NCBI RefSeq assembly: GCF_030272615.1
Contig: NC_081406.1
Location: forward strand, 211,952,997-212,016,996
Reading direction: 5' to 3'
From: Cryptomeria japonica
Taxonomy: Eukaryota; Streptophyta; Pinopsida; Cupressales; Cupressaceae
Length of the DNA stretch: 64,000 nt
Of the stretch, positions 34,870-46,699 are shown piece by piece. How positions within the stretch are numbered: position 1 is the first letter of the stretch; every line of letters begins with the position of its first letter. The position numbers were made by a program, and so were the translations under genes. A model generated the notes under the pieces. The model saw only the letters and a list, made by a program, of their open reading frames with translations, searched no databases and was not told the origin of the DNA.

Positions 34870-36577
34870 TAGTTGTTTGTTTAACATAGTGATTGAGTGA
34901 AGTAACTAAGATTTGGTATGGTTTCAGGAATGATCTATCCTATGTAAGATATTATCTAAGTTAACTTAGGTTTGATAAGATGTTATTTGAACTAGCTTTA
35001 GAGATGATCAACAAAATCATGCAATGCAATGGCAGGGCTACACTATCAAGGTTGTTTATGCTCATGAGGATGATAACCAATTTTAGGCTCACTGTAGACT
35101 ATTTTAGGCAAGTTTGACTATTTTGGACTGACAAAGTCAGAGATTCATATGACAGGTTTTCCAAGACCGGATGACAGTGTAATAGCTTTAGGAAAATGAC
35201 AGTAGTGTTTTGTACGAGTTGTTGCCTAAGACCATACGACAGATGGGTATGTCTTAAACGACAAATTGTTCAATGCAATGAGTTATCATACTACACATAA
35301 TTTAGGACAAAACGACAGTTCCCTAAATAGGACGACAGATAATAAGGTATCATATGACATGGAAAGTAGGCTCAAATGACAGACTGTTAGGACTGATGGA
35401 ATATTGTACAACTGTGTCTGGACAAAGATCAAATTCTGAGTTTTTGATGACTGAGTATGACCAATTTTTGAGGTGGACTGAGTTTTCACTAACTAACGAA
35501 GACTAGTTTTTGACACTAACAGAGTTTATCACTGAGTTATTTGGTATTTTTTTTCTCCATTTTTGGTATTCTAGTTTTAGTTTCAGGGATGAAAAACAAA
35601 GAAAACATGCAAGATGTTCAATAATTCCAACCACAGCATGCTAACCCTATGAAAGTTTTCTTAGAGAAGAAAACCTTTGCTTGGTGACTTAGGTACACAC
35701 CCAATATCTAATCAGAATACGGTTGCTGAGTCTCAGGTAATAGATTCTCAATGTCATATTAGCGGACTCCAAATGCTAATGGGGGCATGATATGGCAAGT
35801 GTCTTGGGAGAGTTACTATCTCTCTTGCACAAAGATTATCCCCCTTTCAGAGGTGAACTGGGTAGCTTCTATCTTATGGTTCTTAGTCAGGAATTCCATT
35901 TGAAATTACCCCTTGAATTCATGCAAGCATGATTTAGAAAAAGCGTCGAGGGTCTATACTTTTGATTGTTTGTAAAAGACAAGAGCATACTCTCCTACCT
36001 CTTAGATTTTTTTGAATACACAAAAGATAGATTTGTTCATTAACCAAATAGAAATTTAAGTGCCTAAGCAAATACTAAATGAATACACAATGTTTAGTCG
36101 ATTCTCCTTGGGCAACCTGCAAAACCAATACGTCAATAGTCATTTTCTTCTCGATTCTTTGACAGGCGTATGTTTGATTGATAGATTCTTTGACAAGCAT
36201 TCTTGAAGAAACTGGTTAGGCTGTGAAAATATCAGGCAGATAGAAGACAATTCAGGGTTAGCGTCATTGTAATCAAAATTTTATAGAAAACCTGAAGAAT
36301 GAAACTTGTTTTAACCCAACAAAATACAGTATCGTACGACAATTCTCACAGAATAAAACAAAAAAATCCTTTTATCGTACGAGTTAGAACTAAGCATGAA
36401 ATGATAGAAGACAAAATCAGATATTCATAACAAAGCTTTGTACGAGTCCATTTACTGGTTCATATGATAAAATAGAGACTTTGATAGAATATCATACAAT
36501 ATTTCACAGAGATTGTACGGACGAAACCTGCAGGATAATTAAAAAAATGATTTTGAGGCCGAAGTATTGAATTTTGT
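34870..36577 (-). other. Element 3 untranslated leader with CTGTCGT words
   Basis: About 1.7 kb between primer site and first ORF, without a supported gene. The plus-strand word (A)CGACAG / ATGACAG recurs many times between 35150 and 35380 and again near 36330. Words shared with the element 2 leader occur near 36110-36125 (complement TTTTGCAGGTTGCC) and 35983-35999 (complement TAGGAGAGTATGCTCT). Confidence 0.5.
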
Positions 36578-36595
36578 GCCCCACGGTGGGTGCCA
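36578..36595 (-). promoter_or_regulatory. Element 3 primer-binding site (tRNA-Lys)
   Basis: The minus strand reads TGGCACCCACCGTGGGGC, four bases inside the 5' LTR. It matches the 3' end of plant tRNA-Lys (CTT), as I recall it, with one mismatch. It differs from the tRNA-Trp site of elements 1 and 2. Confidence 0.75.
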
Positions 36596-36599
36596 AAAA

Positions 36600-39273
36600 T
36601 GTGTGTGTGAAAAGTGGACCTGTATCTGTATCTAAAATACACAACACTTCAATTAAGTTATTAGATGCATGGTTAGTAAATCAATAATCAATGAATAATA
36701 AACCATTACAAAGAGACCCACTGCCTTCTAGTAGATGTGATTTTAGATTGCTCTCAGATTGCTAAGCTATCCAGTGACTAGACAACACCTAAACGAAGGA
36801 TTTTTAAATTTATATGAGCATGAATTTAGCTAGATGGATGCAAGATTTAAGCTAGATATGCAAGATTAATCTAACAAGATTTAAGCAATATATGAATATT
36901 TAAGCTAAATGATTTAAGCAATATTAAATAACTAATATATAATATCTCAATGCAAATTCTCAATGAACCTAGAGAAAAACAACATAATAACAATATATTC
37001 TCTAGGGTCCTTGAATGAGAGATGAGAGCCTGAATTTATAGAAAATTCAGAAAGAAACTAATGGTTGCGATCAAATGATGATGAGTGGTCAAGGTTTTCT
37101 AAGAGGAAGCACAATCTAGGTGAATTGATGTGATTGGAGTGGTCAAGATTTTCTAAGATAAAATTAAGAAAAATTGATTTATTCTCTATTTCATTCAATT
37201 TTAATATTTAATTGTTTTAATTGCTTTCTTTGAGATTATTTATCAAATTTTAATTTGTTTTTCAAGATTATCTCCAATTGATTTCTTTTCTCAATTTTTA
37301 ATTCTTTTTTGTCAATTAATTCATTTTTTGATGATTTGATGGCAAATTGATTTATTTAATTAAATATGCTAGGATATTCCATAAAATAAATAGGATAATT
37401 GTTTAAAATGATTTACTTGGTGTGTAGGGGAAAAAGCGAGACTAGGTTAACATGTCCTAATCCTACCTTTTGACACACATTGCGGAATACGAAAGAGCCT
37501 AGAGGTATCACACAATTGGCAACTTCTTTTTGTGAAAGAGAGAGCCACGGGCTACCTATTAGGGTTTCTATTCCTTTGTTATAATTGAAAGATAAAATGA
37601 TGCAAGTTCAATTCCTAACCTCAAAGTGCAAGTATGAACTAATAACAAAATTGTAGAATTGAAGTTAAACAAAGGAAAGCTGCAAACACAAGGACAAGAC
37701 AAGAATGCAGATGCGTACCCGGAGTTAAAATATGAGTGAAAATGTTCAGGACGGGGGCGCAGGTGCCACTGTCCTGATTCTGTTCCTGAAACTACACCTG
37801 AAACTGCTATTTTGCAACCTGGAAAACTGTCAAAAATGTTGTCTGACAGAAGGACCAGGGCGCCTAGCGCCCCTGTCCCAGGGACCAGGGCACCTAGCGC
37901 CCCTGTCCTGGCAGGACCAGGGTGCCCCACGCCCCTATCCTAGTCTTTTGCTTTGAAACTTGGTGTATGGTTCAGTCTCTGTCTGCTTCTTTCGGATCTG
38001 CAACTTGCGGCATCGTCTGAATCCCGAAATCTGCACTTATATCTGAAAAGGTGTTTTGGGCGGCTATATAGGGTTTTGCCTTAGTCAAACCCCCGCTTTG
38101 GTGATTTCCATCTCCACGAATAGCCAAGTTGTATTGTAAAAGTAGTGTGTGTGCAGACCTTGTGTGTGTGCAAGATCCTAAAATGCAAGTAAGCAAACTA
38201 GAGCAACCTAGAAAGTAAACCCTAATTGCTTGTAAATGATAATGTAAATGCTCCAAATCAAGATGTAAAGAGATCTAAAGCATGAATACAACTGATATAA
38301 TGAGACTTATGCAAAGACATGATAACAACATGAAATCATACCCAACCCCAAGGGAGGGGTACAAGCCAATCTTCAGTCGGTGATCCCTTATTGCTCTTCA
38401 ATGTCTTCAAAGCCCTAAATGGATGAATGAAATTAATGAATGCTTGATAGATGGATGTTGAATTTTGTTGAAGTCTTCAAAGATCTTCTCTTTCGTTGCA
38501 TAGAAGGTCCCTGAACCAAAATCCGGATCCTTTCCAATGAAGAAAGAGAGCTCTTATATATGAAACCCTAGGTCTTAATTTCAACTTTTGGCCAACCTAG
38601 AGATTGAATCTCCCGCCAATTTCTTGCGGTTAAGATTTATTTTATGATTTGATCGCGCTCCTAAAATTTTGGGAAAAATGTCCAGGAGTGTGTGCACTCC
38701 GGGCGCCCTGGTCCCAGCAACTTTTCACCAAATTTTCAGGGCCGTCAGATATGATGATTTTAGGGAGAATCCCGAAGTTACAGGTGATTTCAAGATGTTT
38801 TGACCCCCAAAATCAAGCCCCCAAGTTCGAAATAGGACTTAATTAAGGTTTTTGATTAAATGATGTATTGGAGGAATAAAATGAAAGGGGCACACTTTAA
38901 TGAAAAGGGCCCGACTTTATGATGTGGAAGATGATGAAATAGAACCTTAGACCCAATTAATTTGATTAATTAAGTGCTAAAGGGGAAATGCAATGCAAAA
39001 TGCAAAATGCGCCAAGGTGGGTGCTAAACTAGGTGTGAAATTGTACTGCTTTAGAAAGTGCGTACAATTTATGACGTTACATTTGGAATGATCAATTAGT
39101 TAAATAAATATTTAATTAATATTGAGTTATTGATTTTCCATGTGACATTTGATGATTTTAGAAATTAATTAATTGTGTGCTCAAGATTTGATTTAATTGC
39201 CTCTGGTTAGGACCTTGGTGATGTTATCAAGATTAGGGGCTCATGGTTTAGATGACCATTTTAGGGTATTACA
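36600..39273 (-). repeat. Element 3 5' LTR, split by a solo LTR
   Basis: It starts TGTGTGTGTGAAAAG and ends GGGTATTACA like 26586-27569. The two parts (36600-37420 and 39087-39273) add up to about 1.0 kb once the solo LTR and one pentamer are removed. A TATAAAT box (complement of 37034-37040) lies between inverted CTGAATTT/AAATTCAG words. Confidence 0.88.
37421..39081 (-). mobile_element. Solo LTR of the element 1 family
   Basis: 1661 bp, TGTGTAGGGG...ATGACGTTACA, aligning end to end with the LTRs of element 1 and carrying three GC-rich units (37853-37943). It is flanked by CTTGG (37416-37420) and TTTGG (39082-39086). The matching empty site in the left LTR of element 3 reads ATTTGG once, which fixes the duplication as TTTGG with one later change. 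There is no internal sequence, so it is a recombination product. Confidence 0.9.
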
Positions 39274-39365
39274 ATCATCACCATCATCACCATCACCATC
39301 ACCATCACCATCACCATCACCATCACCATCACCATCACCATCACCGTCATCATCATCATCATCGT
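39274..39365. repeat. ATC/ACC microsatellite (right half)
   Basis: (CATCAC)n and (CAT)n repeats, coding Asp/Gly on the minus strand. It is the other half of the 26490-26585 microsatellite split by element 3. Confidence 0.85.
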
Positions 39366-42300
39366 CAACTTCTTCTTCTTCATCATCATCAAGTAACTGT
39401 CGATCATGATCATCATCTACATCATCTTCTACTTCTTTGGTATCTTCTTCTTCCATCACATTATACTTTATCAGCCTTCCTCTTGGATCATGTCTAACAA
39501 TAAATGACCAACCCAGTTTATGTGGAACCTCTGAGTAAAATACCTGCTCACATTGGTTTGGAAGAACATAGGGCTCATCCCCAACTAGTTCAAACTACCA
39601 TGTATTAACCATTGTAAAACCATTATCATGTTCAATAATAGTTCTATCAGTATCATTTTTATTCAATCGTAGCTTGTACCATTTGATGACGAACAAAACT
39701 AATTTCAAGGAATTAAAGTCACACTCAAGTATATCATCCCAAATGCCATAGTATTGATTTTGAGACTCTTGAGGATGTATGTTGTTTCTCGACGAAATGT
39801 TTGTCACCTCAAAGACTGCAGTTATCCCAGAATCACAAGTTTTCTTCATGTCATTTAACTTTTTGATGCAAAATTTATGACCATTGCAGCACATAGCATT
39901 GTGGTGTTTGACCTACGATATTCAAACATGTAAAAATTATTGCATCATGAGTTGATAAACATATGGGTGATTAATAAATTTATATGTACTTGTTTATCTC
40001 TTAAACCATATGCTAAATCAATTTCCCTTTGTGTAACATTGGAATCTCCATTACGATGAGCTTCTTTAACAAATGAAGCCACACCTTCCCATGTTAATGT
40101 GCGAGCAGAATGTTGACAACGTTCAATCTATACCATCATCCAATCAAGATTGTTTGCAATATACAAATGTAGTGCATCCCACTCTCGACCAACTGTACAA
40201 AAAATAAATAGATGTCTTACAACCGATTTATTTTGAATATTAAGAATTAATTAACTACAATAACATCTTATAATTACCTCTCACTTTCCTCAATCTACCT
40301 TTCCTTGTCAAGTACTCCCCTTTGAATTTGTTAATGGGGTTGGGATCCCAAATGTGGTCCATGTGGATCTTTGCTGCAAACTTAGGAAGATATTCTGAAA
40401 TGTTCACCATAGTCTGGTATATCATATATCGCTCCACCATAGAACCCTTAGGATGTGCTCTTTATCGAACCAAAGACTTCAAAAATTTCAAGTTTCTCTC
40501 AACCATCCACATTAACCTAGTGTGTATAGGTCCACACAATTCAATCTCCTCAACTTGGTGTATGAGGTAGTGTTCTTATGCATTGAAAAAAGCTAAAGGT
40601 AGACACTTTTGCATTTCACACATTAGATGAGGAATTTTTCTCTTCCAATATTTAATATCTTCTTTATTGATTTCTTTACATGACAACCACCTACAAGATA
40701 TTCAAGACGCAAAGAAATATATTACATAACAATTAAAATAAATCACAAATATAATATCTATACAACAAACTGAACAAATATCACTACTTACCTCATGTAT
40801 TTTCCAAGATCATATATGACTTGTTTGAAATTATTGTCGAAGTCATCTAGGAGAGATAGAGGTAGAACATACTACAACAATTATAAAATTATCTTTTCAA
40901 TATTTTCTAACATAATACAATGAAAAGTACATGCACATTATACAAATATATAGTAAAAACACAAGAACATGAATTACCTTAATAAAGGTATGCCAATCAT
41001 GTGTTTTCATCCCTGGCCCAAATTCACTTTTCTTTGATATGAGATTGTTTATGTTCATAGAAAATCTTGTGCCAAATAGAATTTTTCATATGACTTCTTT
41101 TATAGCATTGGTTTGCTGGTCTGTTAATAACCAGGGAAGGTCACTTATATTAATATAGTCTCCATGGCTATTTGATTGAATGACATTTTTCATTGCATGA
41201 TTAGAATCCTGAATGTCACTACAAATTTTGACAATTTTTTCTTTGTCATGCCTTCCATCCAATATTTTCCATAATGTCTTTGTTATATTCTTTCCTATAT
41301 GCATACTATCAAACAAATGCACAATTTGTAACTGCTCGTAGTAGGGCAACCTACTAAATTGTTGGGGATAACTTTTTAGTCCCTTAGGAAGGTGGTCATT
41401 TATGCCTTGATGACCTTCACGATCATCAATCACATCATCAGTAAACAAAACACAATAGAAAAGATGTTTTATGACATAAACGATTAGATGAAATGACATT
41501 ACCTTGACAATTAATTCTATTATATTCCAACTTCCACGGGTGAGGTGTCATTTTTTGTGGCTTTGATGTATTCTCTTCTTTCTCATTAAAAATATGTTTT
41601 TCAGTATTTTGATTCTTCTAATTTTTGTGGAGAAAGTGCCTATACTCATCAAACACTTGCTTTCCTAAACATTTTGAATGACAATATTTCATCTTTGGAC
41701 CACAAATTGGACATGTAAATTTTCCCTTTGTTTGAAGACCTACAAGATAATGTATAATTGGATTAAATATGTTAAGTTTTTAAATTATAATTGTCATGCG
41801 CAACTTGAACACTATAACATACCACAAAAATGTGTTAGCCATGGGGCATCGTGTATTGCCCATACAAGCATCACATGGAATTGAAATTATCTTTGTCCTA
41901 TTGGTCTAGAGACATCATACATAGTGACACCATTCCATAACTCCAATAACTCATCGATAAGAGGCTCAATATATACATTCACATCTTTAACTTGGTACTT
42001 ACCTAATTGAATGAACAAAAACATTACACAATTATTATGACCATTTTACTGCAATATTTATAATTAAATGTAGACAACTATTAAATGATAAAATACTTGG
42101 AACAATCATTGCAAACATTATGTGCTCCCTCTTTATTGACATCCATGGAGGAATGTTATTGTTGATAACAAAAATAGGCCACACTGAGTAAACAAATCTC
42201 AACTCTCCAAATGGATTGACACCATCCACTGCCAATGAAAGCCTAAGATTACGAGGTTCTTCATTAAATTGTCGCCACTTTTCATCTATATCCATAAATG

Positions 42301-43423
42301 TTGAATCATCTACAAGAATTCGAATAATGTCATCTCAAATTCTATTGCGTGCATGGCAATCCATAAATTATGCCAAGCTAGTGCACTTGAATAATCGTTA
42401 CATACGTGGAATAATGGGAATATAATGAAGAGCCTTGCGAGGAACCTTTTTTGTTATTTGATCTGTTCAATATCTACTAATATGATATTTAGGGCATTTA
42501 GTTAGAAATTCCTATTGTTTGTGATATATAATATGATCATTGGGACAAGCATCTATTGCTTGATACTCCATTCCAATATCTTTCATAATGGCAGATAATT
42601 CTCGATATGAGCAAGGTAGAATATTTGATTGTGGTAACAAAAACTCACCTATCAACCTACATCAAAAAAATATAATTTGTTAATATAAAGAATATTAATG
42701 CTACATGATTCACCATTTATTATCTATAATGACATATATGACATACCATAACATACATGAGATTGTTATGTTGGATAAACCATTCATAACCTTCAAGTTC
42801 ACCAACAACAATACAATGAAGAGAGGAGTTGTCTGGGAGGCTTTGTAAAGGGCCTCATATGCCTTCTCAAGTAGAGGGACATCATGAACAACACCAAGGT
42901 CATCTTCATCATCATGATCAGTTGTGCCAATACTAAATGTGTCATGGATCAATGTATTTGTACCATCATCTTCAATTGTGTTTTGTGGCTCATGATCGTC
43001 ATCTTCCATGGGATCATTATCTTTAGCTTCGATATTCACACCTCCATATTCCTCCACTTTGAGAACCATATTCTCCAGGTTGTGTTGATCCATAGCATGT
43101 GCTTCGGGGTGCTCAGTCTATATAAAATTGATAAACATAAATAAACTATGATCATCATCTCATCATCGAGTGATTTCTTATGTATATAAATTGTTAAAAT
43201 GATATAATATAAAACTTACCAATGGATGATAATCATGTCCACCTTCAATGTGACCATACATCCTACAATGTTTCTTAGTTGTTTTGATTAGAAGTCTTCT
43301 AGTCTTTAACCCCTTACAAATTTTGTAGGGACAATAACATTTTCCATCACCTTTTCTTTTCAAGTTAGACCACAATCTAGCAATTGTCTCCTTATTTTGT
43401 TGTTCGCCAATATTGTCTAACAT
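39274..43423 (-). pseudogene. CACTA (En/Spm) TNP2-type transposase, intron-containing and decayed
   Basis: It catalyses cut-and-paste transposition in functional relatives. Minus-strand exons in order: 43423-43219 starts at ATG with a transposase-associated Cys domain (YCPYKICKG...HIEGGHDYHPL). 43119-42745 has PLLEKAYEALYKASQ. About 42660-42066 has MEYQAIDACPND, then NLRLSLAVDGVNPFG and YSVWPIF...NNIPPWM, the TNP2 hallmark. About 42000-41825 reads IEPLIDELLELWNGV. About 41740-41515 reads GLQTKGKFTCPICG. 41430-41086 contains LFDSMHIGKNI. 40570-40250 is DUF4218-like (HLVEEIELCGPIHTR), and 39915-39600 is DUF4216-like (YYGIWDDILECDFN). An acidic run follows, continuing at 26585. Several in-frame stops exist. 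No CACTA terminal repeats were located. Confidence 0.88.
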
Positions 43424-43439
43424 GGTTTTTCTTCGTAGG

Positions 43440-43600
43440 CAAAAAAAATCAGGCTATAGAATTAGTTATATAGAAGTTGAAATTTTAGTTATAAAATCAC
43501 GTTTTAGTATAATATACCAAATTAAATTACTTGAACATAGAAATTATGCAAATTGAACCAAAACCATTCAACTCTTTTTTTTCATCTCAAAACATATATA
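43440..43600. other. Unresolved junction between CACTA 5' end and copia fragment
   Basis: AT-rich sequence with no gene. I looked for a CACTA-type terminus (TGTAGTG on the plus strand) and a target duplication and found neither, so the order of insertion is open. Confidence 0.3.
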
Positions 43601-44857
43601 ATGGCTTTGTGGTGATTTAGAGCAGGTGATATTCTAATGGCTTTGTGGTATGCAATCCTTGTATCATATCCTAAGTTGACTAATGTCTAATTGGGGTAAT
43701 CCATGAGTGTCTTGTTGGCTTTATTGGTACTTTGGTATTTGGAATTTTTGTCTTGGCGCTTTGATGGTTTTTCCATCTTGTGTTGCCATCAATGCCAAAG
43801 GGGGAGATTGTTGGTATTTTGGTATGGTTTTGTCATTGATGTCAACACCTACTAAAACTCTAGCACTTTGGAGATCCAACAACATTCACTAGCAACAAGT
43901 GACTTTTGCACAGTCACCAATATATGGTACACCAGCAGGATATAATGATCACCGACACTTGGAATGGCATGGAAAGCACTTGGTAATGTCGAAGACACTG
44001 TTTGGACATCTTATCTTGGGGAATTGTTTATTGGCATATTCGTATTTGCATATTTGTTGTTACCAGCAAATAGGTCCAGGTTATGCACTGGCAGGTTTAT
44101 CTTTTCTAGATCAACATGACACGCTATGGAGATGATTAATTATTGTTGTAAATGCATTAAGCCAAAGTTGAATCGGTTATTGCATCAGATATTGTATTAT
44201 TTGTAAAATGATTTTATTGTAATATCTTGTAGAGATGACCTACTAAAATTGGTCTTAGGTTATGGTATAAATGTAAGATCTTATTTGTAAGATCAGGTGT
44301 GGAGTGTGAAAAAGATTTGTGTGAAGGTATATGCGAGATTAAGCAGAGCTATACACATAGACATCATTTGAAGGTGAAGCTAGTTTTTTATGAAAGCATA
44401 ACAGACCTACACCGGTACTGAATCTAGCATATGAAGATGCCATTTTGAGTAGTACATTCTTATTGGATTTAACCATCCAATTGTAGTCAGTGTGACTCCC
44501 ATTTGTGATTGAGTAGTGAGCTCTGGGCGCTTGGCCTTTTTGCATGTGTAGACCCCATTTATGTACACTTACTATCTGCAGTAGTATCATCTGATTGTGG
44601 GTAAGGTTTCCCACCGTGGTTTTTACCCTTACAGGGTTTCCATGTACAAATATTGGTGTTATGTGTTGTAGATGCCTTTGTCTTTTTTGTTTTGTGCATT
44701 AATATTTATCGGTATTGCATTTATCTGTTAAATCTGTCCACTGGTATAACAGACTGGTTCACCGGTATTAAGTAATAATTTGGTTAAGTTGTTTTGGTTT
44801 AAATTGTATTTGGCAACTGATTCACCCCCCCCTCTCAGTTGCCCCTGGGACCTAACA
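43601..44857 (+). mobile_element. 3' end of a copia-type element (3' UTR, polypurine tract, LTR)
   Basis: The LTR 43809-44857 (TGTTGGTATTTTGG...GGGACCTAACA) is the same family as the inverted solo LTR at 31347-32384. It is preceded by CATCAATGCCAAAGGGGGAGAT, a purine tract of the kind seen beside copia-type LTRs, and about 200 bp of 3' untranslated sequence. The rest of the element is missing, so it is 5'-truncated or cut by rearrangement against the CACTA locus. Confidence 0.75.
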
Positions 44858-46690
44858 TGTCTAATGTGAATTAATTATCAATGTTGTGAAGTCATTGAGA
44901 GTATGGTGATAGTCATCCATAAGATCCTCTCAATACTGTCCAAATCAGTGACAAGTAAGACAAAATTCTTAGTTACACCTTGGGTGCAAGTGAATGATAT
45001 TACATATAGTTTTGGGATGAATGCCATTGAGAGTCATAGACCCAAGTTAGTCTAAAAGGAAAGTAACTATCCATTCCCATGCACCATGGATTCTTGTTAG
45101 TTTTTTTCATTCTTCTAAATAATGTAAGAAAATTATTGTTAGGAACTATTAGAAACTTGAGAACACCATGGATTCTTATTAGTTTTTTTCATTATTCAAA
45201 ATAATGTAGGTGTGTATAGGATCATGACCCTTGGTATTTTTAAGATTTATATTTTTCATGGCCTTATGAGCTCCTTTCCTTGATCCCAAGAATATGATTA
45301 TGATGCAGAGCATCCACACACACAACCAAATAGTGGAGATCTTTCTCCTAACTCACCTACTCAAATAGGTGATTACTTTTCATAGAGCTACTGGAGCCTC
45401 ACCAGGTTACTAGGTGCTCACATGGCTTGAACACCCCAAAAGAAGACTCATTCTTCTCAACCGGCATCCAACCAGTAGAATACATTATTCTAGGCTTATC
45501 CAATTTTCCCAAGGCTAACTTAAGCCCTTCCAACCCCTAAATCACACCAAAACTCTCAAACCTTACTCACACAAGTCCAACTCCAATTAAGACTTCTAAT
45601 GGCTCTTAGACACAACTCCCAATGCCAAATGGGTGCATACCACTCCAAGGTACTGCATGACAACATCAAGGGATCTCTTTTTCATAGCCAAACACCCTAC
45701 TTTACCCTCCCAACCACCCTAAAGGTCACAAAGTATCCTACTGCTGCAACACTATCCTATTAAGATAGTCATGTATGCTTGGGATAGTCACACTTTCAAG
45801 GGACAAACCCCCTTCCCAATACTCCAAATTTTTATCACAAAGATTGTGAACCCCTTCTAATCTCTTTCCTAACACCAAACACACAAAAACCCCTTGCTTA
45901 CACCCCTTTCCACTTGGATTATTTCAACCCACTGCTACATTGTTGCAGTCTAAAGCACTGTCATTAGGCCATTCATCATCTTCCTTTTTTGTCTTGGGTA
46001 TTTGGAATTGCCAACCCTTGGGACATATTTGTGATGTCTTCACACACCCTTCTAGACTTCCACTAACTCTTCCAAAGCCTGATTGTTGCATTCACACCAC
46101 CCAAAACTCATCATCTCATTGTCTTATTAGACCAAGGCACAAAAACTTGTCTCTCCAACACACTTTGCACATGTAGATTTCATCATGGAACCATACAAAG
46201 CATAAGGTATAAAAACACATATGTACACAATATTTTCCACCCATTGGTGGGGTTATTTAACTTGGAAATAAATAAAAAATCATTATTGTACAGACACTAG
46301 TTACCCCAATTGTAAGTTTGATAAAGATTCCTCAATGGTATATTATCTTTATACTAGCACATTCCTAGGAATGCTTGGTATGCAAACAGTGGGGCCTCTA
46401 GCAATGTGTCATTAACTACTATATTTACTTTACTTTTTGAAATGAAATTTTTTATAAACTATCAAAAAAATAACCATAATAAATAATTTTATGTCTTTGG
46501 TATCAATAGCTTCAATAAATTTGAAATTAAGGTTTCAACTTTATTCAATAATTATATATTTCAAGTAATTCACATGCTCATTATCACGTTTCAAAAATAA
46601 TAGAATAATAAATATCATGAACTCTATGAAACTTTATACTTTTATACATCTTTCAAAGATCTTTTTATAACTGCTTTGGTGCATTCCAAA
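44858..46690. other. Intergenic sequence with a local duplication, no gene
   Basis: A direct duplication of about 50 bp containing CACCATGGATTCTTGTTAG / CACCATGGATTCTTATTAG and TTTTTTTCATT (about 45083-45128 and 45164-45208). The 45290-46190 part is C-rich with many short poly-C words. An ORF at 45940-46176 has no family features. Confidence 0.4.
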
Positions 46691-46699
46691 TGGATAGAC

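Larger units (their letters stand above)
26586..39273 (-). mobile_element. Element 3: non-autonomous gypsy-type LTR retrotransposon
   Basis: 12.7 kb with LTRs at 26586-27569 and 36600-39273 (the right one enlarged by a nested solo LTR), flanked by ATCAT. The sense strand is minus: tRNA-Lys-type primer site at 36578-36595 and purine tract next to the left LTR. Inside there is only a gag C-terminal fragment and Ser/Pro-rich ORFs; no protease, RT or integrase is seen. The polypurine tract, leader words and 3' tandem-repeat core match element 2, so an element-2-like helper is likely (inference). The two LTRs differ clearly, including an indel region near 27110-27180 versus 37130-37200, so this insertion is older than elements 1 and 2. 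A copia-type solo LTR sits inside at 31347-32384. Confidence 0.88.

Noticed and set aside
39252-39497. Poly-His ORF on the plus strand
   Set aside because: Repeat artefact opposite the transposase tail.
43809-44857. Second copia LTR read as a solo LTR
   Set aside because: It is preceded by a purine tract and 3' UTR-like sequence, so it is the 3' end of an element.
45940-46176. Plus-strand ORF in C-rich sequence
   Set aside because: Isolated, with no family motif or splice context.
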